Shown here piece after piece: positions 6,377-12,445 of a DNA stretch of 12,445 bases. How positions within the stretch are numbered: position 1 is the first letter of the stretch; the number at the start of each line of letters is the position of its first letter. The notes beneath the pieces were generated by a model. That model was not told the origin of the DNA. It saw nothing but the letters and a program-made list of their open reading frames with translations, and searched no databases. The position numbers and the translations under genes were made by a program. Origin of the DNA: Candidatus Omnitrophota bacterium (lineage in GTDB: Bacteria; Omnitrophota; Gorgyraeia; Zapsychrales; Zapsychraceae); the NCBI GenBank assembly GCA_018399915.1, contig JAGYNW010000042.1, positions 1 to 12,445 of the forward strand, written 5' to 3'.

Positions 6377-8266
6377 TTTGATCCCACCGATTGACAACTG
6401 GACAGGCAAGGTAGGCCGCACGATCGAATTGACCTTTGACGGCTGCTCCTCCTTGAGATGCATGTTCGGAAATTGCAAAGCTCTTCGGACCCTCTGGGCC
6501 GTTAAAACCTGCAGCGGGATATTCGGAACAGCATAAAAATCGGCTTTCGGTTCTTTTATATTCTTAACCATTATAAATCCTTGTTGCATTTTTTCCGCAT
6601 GCGTTTTCAATAATTTACTCAGTACAAAATCTTCCCCTTTTTCTTTGACCATAAAACGGTAAGCCGTGGTGAAATCTTCATGTTCCCCTTTTTGGAGAAC
6701 GGCATCGATGGCAGACCGTAAAATTTTTTTATACTCTTCTTTATCGGTCTCCAGGTTCACAAAAAACGGCACTACTGATTCAAACGGCACTTTTTTAAGT
6801 GTGCTGTAAAAGATCGGCCAGGAATTGATATCTTCTGTGGCAGAAGGCACCTCCGGGGAGTGATACGATGTGATCCAGGTCGCGTCAAAAACCATGAAAC
6901 CGTTTGTCGATAATATTTTACGGGTAAAAGCATAAAATTCAAAGCTATAAAGCTTACTCAAATTATAATCATTGGGCACAGGAAAATCGATATAGATCGC
7001 GTCGAATTCGTCCCTGGAGTTCTTGACATAATGATAGGCATCACCAATAATCGTCGTAACCTTCGGATGATTTAAGGCCCCCTCATTGATCTTCAACAAA
7101 ACCGGATGTTCCCGCGCTAAGCGAACCATCTCTGCATCGATTTCCACATGGATGATCTCCTGGACTTCCGGATATTTGAGCAGTTCCCGTATGAGCAGAC
7201 CATCCCCGGCGCCCAGGACCAAAATCCTGGCAGGGATATGCCTATCAAGGACAATGGGAATATGCGCGAAATATTCATGATAAACTTCCTCGGTATCTGT
7301 ATTAAATTGAAAATCCCGGTTGATAAAAAGCATATGCCGGGCGGGAAAATCATTGCCCGGCTTCTCCCGCTTTGAATAGATATCCAGCAATGTTGGAGTC
7401 AAGGGATTGAGATAAGCGGGCCGCTTGACTATGTCGATCATGTTATACGAAGATTGATATCTTTCGATCTTGGAAGAATAAACCTCTTGCCCTTTTGCCG
7501 GCTGGTAACCGCGATAAGAGCCAAGGTAGTATTCCTGTAAAAAGAACTGCTGAATTGGTGCATGGCTAAAAAGGAGTAAAGAGAAAAGGCACAAAACAAA
7601 AATCAAACGTTTCAAAAGAATTTTCCGTGGTTTTTTCAGCCGCATTATAAAGGCCCACAAAAAAACCGCAACAAAGAAATTGCAGCCAGCGGTCAAAAAA
7701 CTGATGGCAAATAAATCAAATCGCGGCAGCAAAAAAAGCGGAAAAAGCAACCCGGCAGCCAAAGACCCAAAATAATCCATCCCCAAAACACGGTTCGTAC
7801 ACGGCTCCTTAGGAGAGAATTTATTGGCTAAACGGATCAATAAGGGCAATTCCAGCCCTGAAAAAAAACCGATCAAAATAATCATGGCAAAGACGATCAA
7901 AAAAAAGATCAAAGAAGCATTCGCCGACGAAGCCGAACCTGACGTTACCTGGTCCAACCATAAACGGCTGAAAAGTGAATAAGCCCCCTGGATAGAAATG
8001 ACGGAAAAGACACCTAACAGGGTCAAAATCAATTCGACATTAATAAGGACAATAAAATCTTCCTTCCCCTTTATTATATTTTTATGTGCGGCCGCGCCAA
8101 CACCTAAAGCCAACAAATAAAAACCGATGGTCAGGCTATACCAAATAATAGAATTGGTAACGAGCATCGATATGGTTTGCGCGATCAAAAGCTCGTACAA
8201 CAGACTGCAAGCAGATACAATAAAGGTCAATCCCAGAATGCAATTTTTAATCAACCGCTGGCTCAT
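6365..8266 (-). CDS. Membrane-embedded spermidine-synthase-like protein (fused membrane domain/aminopropyltransferase fold)
   Basis: The protein has 633 residues. The first 240 hold about seven helices with features of membrane-fused spermidine synthases: an early LLYELLIAQ (22-30) and a later GMDYFGSLAAGLLFPLFLLP (162-181). Residues about 310-500 are an SpeE-type Rossmann domain: YHEYFAHIP (329-337), the cofactor loop LGAGDG (351-356), acidic VEID (374-377) and GDA (408-410). The active-site strand is IDFPVPND (426-433). Related fused proteins usually read D-x-P-D-P here; the second Asp is Val430. The C-terminal part keeps a GF(I) strand and the VLTAQRVRRALQFP segment (588-600). The enzyme probably binds SAM or decarboxylated SAM at the cytoplasmic face, but putrescine may not be its acceptor. 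AAAGGAGA at 8271-8278 and an ATGA overlap with the upstream gene fix the start. No SAM decarboxylase gene is present. Confidence 0.85.
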   Translation of the reverse strand: MSQRLIKNCILGLTFIVSACSLLYELLIAQTISMLVTNSIIWYSLTIGFYLLALGVGAAAHKNIIKGKEDFIVLINVELILTLLGVFSVISIQGAYSLFSRLWLDQVTSGSASSANASLIFFLIVFAMIILIGFFSGLELPLLIRLANKFSPKEPCTNRVLGMDYFGSLAAGLLFPLFLLPRFDLFAISFLTAGCNFFVAVFLWAFIMRLKKPRKILLKRLIFVLCLFSLLLFSHAPIQQFFLQEYYLGSYRGYQPAKGQEVYSSKIERYQSSYNMIDIVKRPAYLNPLTPTLLDIYSKREKPGNDFPARHMLFINRDFQFNTDTEEVYHEYFAHIPIVLDRHIPARILVLGAGDGLLIRELLKYPEVQEIIHVEIDAEMVRLAREHPVLLKINEGALNHPKVTTIIGDAYHYVKNSRDEFDAIYIDFPVPNDYNLSKLYSFEFYAFTRKILSTNGFMVFDATWITSYHSPEVPSATEDINSWPIFYSTLKKVPFESVVPFFVNLETDKEEYKKILRSAIDAVLQKGEHEDFTTAYRFMVKEKGEDFVLSKLLKTHAEKMQQGFIMVKNIKEPKADFYAVPNIPLQVLTAQRVRRALQFPNMHLKEEQPSKVNSIVRPTLPVQLSIGGIKLPY

Positions 8267-9333
8267 GCACTCTCCTTTAAGAGGAGTTTATAATAAATAC
8301 CCTTTTTTTCGCTCAGGGTCCTCGCTATAAATAAGGATATCCATAAATTGATCGTCACGATAAAAGGCAAAACAAAGAACGCTTCAAAGATATTATTGCA
8401 AAAAAACGCTGTAGCCAATGTCAATCGATATCCCATGATCGTTGAAAAAATATAGATCCACAGGATGTGCTGTCCATACAAAACCCAGCAAGAACGTTCA
8501 AAATAATCTTTGAGGCCGTCGGATTTCTTAAAAAGCCATTCCATGGTCCCGATCGTTACAAAAGCAAAAGCCATAACAGCGACAAGATAATACGGCGTGG
8601 GTTTAAAAACCGCTGGACCCCATATTCTCTTTAGGTCAACGACCGGGGCGATCCCATCGTTCATGAAAGCGACCATGAATAATAAAATTCCCATAACGGG
8701 CAGATACCGGATTATCCGCTTCTTTTTCCGTTTAAAACAATAGCCCACAAACAAACCCGTGCAAAACAAAAAATACCAAGGCATAAAAGGCCAGTAATGA
8801 TAGCCCGCCACGTCTCCAAAGATGATTTTGTAGAGATAGTAGTCTTGAAAATTTCTAAGTGGAAAGGTGCGGGAAAACATCAGACACAAAACAGCCAGGA
8901 CAAACAGCGGCACCATGCCTTTAAGACTCCTGGAACGCTTGACAAAAGGATAGGAGACCAACAGGGAAAGACCGATAAAGGGCAATACATCCCAATCAAA
9001 GATATCATACAATCCCCAAGTAAAATAATTCATAAAAAAACCCAAAACGATCAGTCCGACGACCCGCCGAAATACGATAAGTCCGTTTACAGATTCTTTT
9101 TGAATATAATAATAACTGCTGGCTCCCGCTAACAAAGGAAGAAAAAAGCCCCAAAAAGGAAGGCCCAGAGTAAAAACGATATTGACAACAAGATCGAATA
9201 TGCCTTCGGAACCCGGATATCGCAAACCCGCGACACCGACGTCAACAAGTAACCAGGCAACATGATGACAAATGATAAGAATAAATATCCCCAACCCTTT
9301 CAACACTTCGATCGTTAAATACCGGTATCTCAT
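8263..9333 (-). CDS. DUF1624/acyltransferase-3-like integral membrane protein
   Basis: This 356-residue protein has about ten membrane helices and almost no soluble domain. The N-terminal TIEVLKGLGIFILIICHH (7-24) matches the start of membrane acyltransferases, in which a first-helix motif of the form D-x-R-G-hydrophobic stretch-H is usual. Here Glu and Lys replace the acidic residue and Arg, and H23/H24 would be the candidate catalytic histidines. WDVLPFIGLSLL (114-125) and WPFMPWYFLFCTGLFVGY (181-198) resemble conserved parts of DUF1624 (the heparan-alpha-glucosaminide N-acetyltransferase-like family). Such proteins move acyl groups from cytoplasmic donors to sugars across the membrane. The ATG lies 3 nt after the stop of the glycosyltransferase gene and overlaps the next gene by 4 nt, so it is probably translated with both. 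Acetylation of a glycan made by the neighbour is plausible. Exact family is uncertain; an inactive or regulatory homologue is possible. Confidence 0.65.
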   Translation of the reverse strand: MRYRYLTIEVLKGLGIFILIICHHVAWLLVDVGVAGLRYPGSEGIFDLVVNIVFTLGLPFWGFFLPLLAGASSYYYIQKESVNGLIVFRRVVGLIVLGFFMNYFTWGLYDIFDWDVLPFIGLSLLVSYPFVKRSRSLKGMVPLFVLAVLCLMFSRTFPLRNFQDYYLYKIIFGDVAGYHYWPFMPWYFLFCTGLFVGYCFKRKKKRIIRYLPVMGILLFMVAFMNDGIAPVVDLKRIWGPAVFKPTPYYLVAVMAFAFVTIGTMEWLFKKSDGLKDYFERSCWVLYGQHILWIYIFSTIMGYRLTLATAFFCNNIFEAFFVLPFIVTINLWISLFIARTLSEKKGIYYKLLLKESA

Positions 9334-9336
9334 CCT

Positions 9337-11082
9337 TTAGGAATCCCTCTCAATCTTTGCTTTTAATTCCTCGATGTAGCGATTCACCCGCAACTGCGGA
9401 TACCCCAGTTCTTTAGCTCTCTTCGCCCAGATCAAGGCCGAAGGATAATCCTTTTTGATCTCAAAGACCTTGGCCAGCATAAAGACCTGCATGACCTTTT
9501 CCCTCTCAGAGGAAAGCACTTTATACACATATTCGCTGCCCGTAGCATCTATGAGCTCCGCGTCCAGATAGGAGAAGGAAAAATCCATTTTGCCGCCATA
9601 CAAAACAAGACAATGACCCGAATGCAACAAGCTGGCCTCCGAGATCTGGTCAGGAAAATTGTGGAAAGTATAGTCCCAACGGTTCCAAACGATCGCGCCC
9701 GGATAAAGCTCCTTTAATCTCGGGAAAAAAGCCCGATGCCGGCCTTTGCAGTCATCCCCAAAATACAGAGCATACGGAATCGAAGAAGACCGATAATGCT
9801 GAGCAATAATACAATCATCGTACTTCTCAAAAACCTTTTGCGAAAAAACATATTTCTCAAGATTGGCCTGCTTTAAATGATACTGATAAAACCCAGCCTT
9901 CCAGGAAAAAGTCAGAATTAACGCGGCCGCCAAAACAGCAAAATAACTATCTTTGAGATCAAAAGCGCTCTTAAGCGTATAATAAAGCAAGGCCCAGAGC
10001 AATCCAAGCAGACCGGCCGCAGGCGCCACATAATGCGAAACAGGGTGCTTGATGACAAACAGCACCTGCAATACTACGCCCAGCCAAACAATGATTAAAA
10101 ACACAAGGCCTTTTTTAAGCTGAGGGGCTTGCCATCGCACTTTTTTGCGTAATAACAAAATAGCCAGCAGGCCGGCAAGGACAGATATCAAAACGAAAAA
10201 GATATACGATTGTCGCGTAAAAAAAGTGATCGCATTACGCATCCAGGCAGACAATTCCATAAAACCGATCCCCCCGGTCCCATGCATTCCGATATTCGCC
10301 TGAAAAAGATAAATGTATTGAAACATTTCCTTGTATTCAGGGATTATCGGTATGGTAAGAAAAAAACATGCCGCTAATAAGGCCAAAAGGAAAATACCTT
10401 TAGCGCGAAATCCACGCAGCAAAAGCAAAGGGATAATGCATAAAGGCGCGAAACTCACTTTGGTGATAATGCCCAAGGCACAGACACCCGCAAACAAAAC
10501 TGCCTCCCCCCAGGAGGCTTTCGTCTTTGAGGAAAAAAACAGGCTGCAAACACACAGAATAAAAAGGTTATCTATGGCCGGAAAGAGTGATTCAGCAAAA
10601 ACATTGGCAGCCACCGGCAAGATGAGATCTGAGGAATATGATCGCAACAGTAAAAACACCAAACATCCGCTTTGTGCCAAAAGAGCAAAAATAGGTTTTT
10701 TTGATTTTTTTGCGGCATATAGCCCTAAGGCCAGCAGAGTCGCAACATTGAAAGCTAAAAGCACATAGTACAAGACGTGCAAATACCGCTCAGGATCACG
10801 CAAAACAGCGTCTATTATCTGAGGCGATCCTTGCGTGAGATGCAGCGCTTTGATAACCACGGCGCCCAACAATTGCAAGGTCGTTCCCGGATGATCAACA
10901 AAGGACGGACTCAACCCTTTAAAAAAGTATAATGAATTGATCAAATAGAGATACGCCGGATCAGAATTCGCTCCTAACCAAAAAGGTCCGGCAGCGATCT
11001 TTAACAAGACAGCGTAAATCAGGAAAATAACAGGCACAAGCCCTGATAATAAGCCTGTTTTTATTGGAGATTTTTTTTTCAT
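9337..11082 (-). CDS. GT-C fold integral membrane glycosyltransferase (GT39/PMT-like) with C-terminal soluble domain
   Basis: The protein has 581 residues. About ten to twelve helices fill 10-400. The first loop has SDPAYLYL (40-47), an acidic residue where GT-C enzymes place their catalytic Asp (D41), and then DHPGTTLQ (63-70). KHPVSHYVAP (345-354) before the last helices also recurs in this class. GT-C enzymes use polyprenyl-phosphate sugars and act on the outer face of the inner membrane. Residues about 400-530 are a soluble domain that I cannot name. Residues 531-575 look like one TPR helix pair (AKVFEIKKDYPSALIWAKRA). The ATG lies 17 nt after the preceding stop with no good Shine-Dalgarno, but no other in-frame start precedes the first helix. 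The codons after ATG form a run of nine A (plus-strand T 11071-11079), a slippage-prone tract. Substrate and acceptor are unknown. Confidence 0.75.
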   Translation of the reverse strand: MKKKSPIKTGLLSGLVPVIFLIYAVLLKIAAGPFWLGANSDPAYLYLINSLYFFKGLSPSFVDHPGTTLQLLGAVVIKALHLTQGSPQIIDAVLRDPERYLHVLYYVLLAFNVATLLALGLYAAKKSKKPIFALLAQSGCLVFLLLRSYSSDLILPVAANVFAESLFPAIDNLFILCVCSLFFSSKTKASWGEAVLFAGVCALGIITKVSFAPLCIIPLLLLRGFRAKGIFLLALLAACFFLTIPIIPEYKEMFQYIYLFQANIGMHGTGGIGFMELSAWMRNAITFFTRQSYIFFVLISVLAGLLAILLLRKKVRWQAPQLKKGLVFLIIVWLGVVLQVLFVIKHPVSHYVAPAAGLLGLLWALLYYTLKSAFDLKDSYFAVLAAALILTFSWKAGFYQYHLKQANLEKYVFSQKVFEKYDDCIIAQHYRSSSIPYALYFGDDCKGRHRAFFPRLKELYPGAIVWNRWDYTFHNFPDQISEASLLHSGHCLVLYGGKMDFSFSYLDAELIDATGSEYVYKVLSSEREKVMQVFMLAKVFEIKKDYPSALIWAKRAKELGYPQLRVNRYIEELKAKIERDS

Positions 11083-11099
11083 TGAATGAAGTTGCTTCT

Positions 11100-11831
11100 T
11101 TAAAAATACGTAAGCTTCCTTTTCTCCAGCGTGGGCGAAGCCTTTCCTTTCTCATCACCGATAAAAACTTCTGATTCGGTCTTGCGGGTGACCCAATTGC
11201 CCTGATTGTCGTAACTATAAGAAAATATTTCCTTGCGGATCAGCTTGTTATCCGGCTTATAAGTCAATTCGCCGACAGGAAGGCCTTTTTCATTATAAAA
11301 ATAAACCTTTTTCTCCCTAAGCTCAAAGAGGGCATTAAGTATTTGCTTCTCTATCAATTCGCCATACTGATTAAACTTATAAACATATTTACCGACCTTT
11401 TCTCCGTTACCTTTAGAGACCACGATCTCATTCAAAAACCCTTTCGGGTCATAAAAGAACTTGCCCTGCTGCGGCTCCTCCGTGCTCTTTATATACTTAA
11501 GGACCCCATTCTGATAAAGGGCTTCGTCCTTGATCAGGCTTTTTCCATCTGCCGCGTATTTTTCAATACTTGTCAAACGATCGTTATCATCATATCGCAA
11601 AATGATCTTATAGATAATATTCCCTTTATTCAGAAGCTGCTCTTCGAGTTTGCGCCCATGCTGATCATATATCTCTCGAATATTGTATACATTCTCTTCC
11701 CTCATAATCATTTTGACATTGCCAAAAAGCTTTGGACGGTGCCAGTCCCACTGCGACTGAAAAGGTTCCGCACCCGCGCGGGGGCAGACCAAGATTAGAA
11801 ATGCAACCATAATCATTATGAATTTACGCAT
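11100..11831 (-). CDS. Secreted YD/RHS-like repeat protein, unknown function
   Basis: The product is 243 residues from the ATG at 11831. This start is chosen because it begins a clean Sec signal peptide (MRKFIMIMVAFLILVCPRAGA, likely cut after AGA) and follows GAGGAG/AGGAGAG. A longer frame to 11918 adds 29 residues that would bury the signal and overlap the upstream gene. There is no true lipobox around C16. The mature part is a series of strand-turn-strand units, each with an aromatic residue, a polar turn and usually Gly: YDQHG (55-59), YDDND (80-84), YDPKG (127-131), FNQYG (153-157), YNEKG (179-183), YDNQG (207-211). Such units are seen in RHS/YD and related secreted repeat proteins. No catalytic motif is visible. 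It sits between the oxidoreductase (37 nt) and the glycosyltransferase (17 nt). It may act in the periplasm or at the surface; no partner is evident. Confidence 0.75.
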   Translation of the reverse strand: MRKFIMIMVAFLILVCPRAGAEPFQSQWDWHRPKLFGNVKMIMREENVYNIREIYDQHGRKLEEQLLNKGNIIYKIILRYDDNDRLTSIEKYAADGKSLIKDEALYQNGVLKYIKSTEEPQQGKFFYDPKGFLNEIVVSKGNGEKVGKYVYKFNQYGELIEKQILNALFELREKKVYFYNEKGLPVGELTYKPDNKLIRKEIFSYSYDNQGNWVTRKTESEVFIGDEKGKASPTLEKRKLTYF

Positions 11832-11835
11832 GGAT

Positions 11836-11843
11836 CTCTCCTC
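11836..11843 (-). promoter_or_regulatory. Ribosome binding site deciding the start of the secreted repeat protein
   Basis: GAGGAGAG on the minus strand ends four bases before the ATG at 11831. It coincides with the start of a Sec signal peptide, so the shorter product is preferred over the frame opening at 11918. Confidence 0.65.
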
Positions 11844-11868
11844 AACTTTTGCGGAATTGATCTTAAAG

Positions 11869-12438
11869 TTAGCTGGCCAAACCCTCAAGCTCATCAAGCA
11901 TTTTTTTCCTTTCCTCATCAGAAACCATAGTTACCGATGTCAGAAATCGCATAGGCAAAATTTCTATGCCCGTAAAATCAGAAACAACACCCCCCATGGT
12001 CTGCCGCAGACTGGCAAACATTCCCGAAGCTTCATAATTCTGTTGGCTTTCGCCCATGGTCGTCACGATCTGCAATTTCTTGCCGGACAAAAGTTTTTGC
12101 AGCCCTCCCGGCCCGAAATCATAGGCGAAACCCTTGCTTAAAATCCTGTCGATGTAACCGCGTAAAATGGCCGGCGGGCCTGCCCACCACAAAGGAAAAA
12201 CAAAAAACACAATGTCGGCCCATTTCACATGCACCTGCTCTTCTTTAATGGCTTCAGGGATTTCATCTTTTTGTAGCCCCGCCAATTCCGCCGCACTAAG
12301 GACAGGATCAAAACTTAAAGCATAAAGATCCCTGACAACAACCTCACCTTTCTCTCTCAGGTTTTTCTCCAGGGTTTCGAGGACGGCATGGTTAAAACTC
12401 CGGGGATTGGGATGAGCGTAAACAATTAAATATTTCAT
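11869..12438 (-). CDS. NAD(P)H-dependent flavin oxidoreductase (quinone reductase, flavodoxin_2 family)
   Basis: The protein has 189 residues, the normal size for NQO/MdaB/KefF-type enzymes, and is soluble with a flavodoxin-like fold. YAHPNPRSFNHAV (7-19) is the FMN/FAD phosphate-binding loop of the family. FPLWWAGPPAILRGYIDRIL (81-100) is its hallmark second motif, and the segment TTMGES (126-131) follows the next core strand. Family members transfer two electrons from NAD(P)H to quinones or other electrophiles, often to avoid redox cycling. The start is supported by AGGAAAT immediately before ATG, and the promoter lies outside the window. The next gene begins 37 nt downstream, so it may head the six-gene run, but its biochemical link to the membrane enzymes is unclear. 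It could belong to an upstream operon instead. Assignment to a precise subfamily cannot be made. Confidence 0.88.
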   Translation of the reverse strand: MKYLIVYAHPNPRSFNHAVLETLEKNLREKGEVVVRDLYALSFDPVLSAAELAGLQKDEIPEAIKEEQVHVKWADIVFFVFPLWWAGPPAILRGYIDRILSKGFAYDFGPGGLQKLLSGKKLQIVTTMGESQQNYEASGMFASLRQTMGGVVSDFTGIEILPMRFLTSVTMVSDEERKKMLDELEGLAS

Positions 12439-12445
12439 ATTTCCT

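Noticed and set aside
10331..10768. Plus-strand open frame of 145 codons, Lys/Arg rich
   Set aside because: Antisense to hydrophobic helices of the glycosyltransferase; the basic composition is the expected complement of Leu/Phe-rich codons.
11343..11798. Plus-strand open frame of 151 codons, Ile/Leu rich
   Set aside because: Antisense to the secreted repeat protein, which has a signal peptide, a strong SD and repeated units; the plus frame has none of these.
11832..11918. 29-residue N-terminal extension of the secreted repeat protein
   Set aside because: It would place a charged leader before a complete signal peptide and overlap the oxidoreductase gene, while AGGAGAG sits right before the ATG at 11831.
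1..12445. Mobile element, phage, CRISPR or tRNA content
   Set aside because: I saw no transposase or integrase motifs, no regularly spaced repeats beyond the promoter repeats, and no tRNA-like cloverleaf or rRNA sequence; all genes share strand and similar composition.

Overview
The window holds nine protein-coding genes, all on the minus strand, and no RNA gene, transposase, integrase, CRISPR array or phage gene that I can see. Transcription runs from high to low coordinates. The DNA is moderately AT-rich, genes are tightly packed, and exported and inner-membrane proteins dominate. A lysophospholipid transporter/acyltransferase/acyl-ACP synthetase fusion and two proteins with Sec signal peptides suggest a Gram-negative (diderm) bacterium. 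An uncultivated lineage such as Omnitrophota or another PVC-related or deltaproteobacterial group would fit, but this is a weak inference with no marker gene behind it.

Upstream block (12438 down to 4698). A flavodoxin-fold NAD(P)H:quinone oxidoreductase comes first. It is followed by a small secreted protein built of YD/RHS-like strand repeats, a GT-C type integral-membrane glycosyltransferase, a DUF1624/acyltransferase-3-like membrane protein, a membrane-embedded spermidine-synthase homologue, and a sensor histidine kinase. Gaps in transcription order are 37, 17, 3, -4 and 29 nt, so the six genes could be one operon. The middle trio (glycosyltransferase, acyltransferase-like, spermidine-synthase-like) is the tightest. 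It looks like a membrane-bound modification cassette for a surface glycan or lipid, although the substrate cannot be read from the sequence.

Intergenic control region (4488-4697). This is the only sizeable gap. It contains a sigma70-like promoter (TTGACA, 17-nt spacer, TAAACT) built on two abutting 15-bp direct repeats. A third copy lies inverted downstream, inside a 24-bp palindrome. A short hairpin followed by a T tract lies between. This is the best regulatory signal in the window.

Downstream block (4487 down to the left edge). A 63-aa two-helix membrane protein is followed by a 1134-residue LplT-PlsC-Aas fusion that can import and re-acylate lysophospholipids. That gene overlaps by ATGA with a secreted alpha/beta hydrolase whose 3' end is cut by the window edge. 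The block reads as a phospholipid repair or remodelling unit. The fusion also has its own possible promoter (TATAAT at 4260-4265).

The most interesting points are the repeat-built promoter, the substitution of the expected substrate-binding aspartate in the spermidine-synthase-like enzyme, the three-enzyme membrane cassette, and the coupling of a secreted hydrolase to the phospholipid-reacylation fusion.
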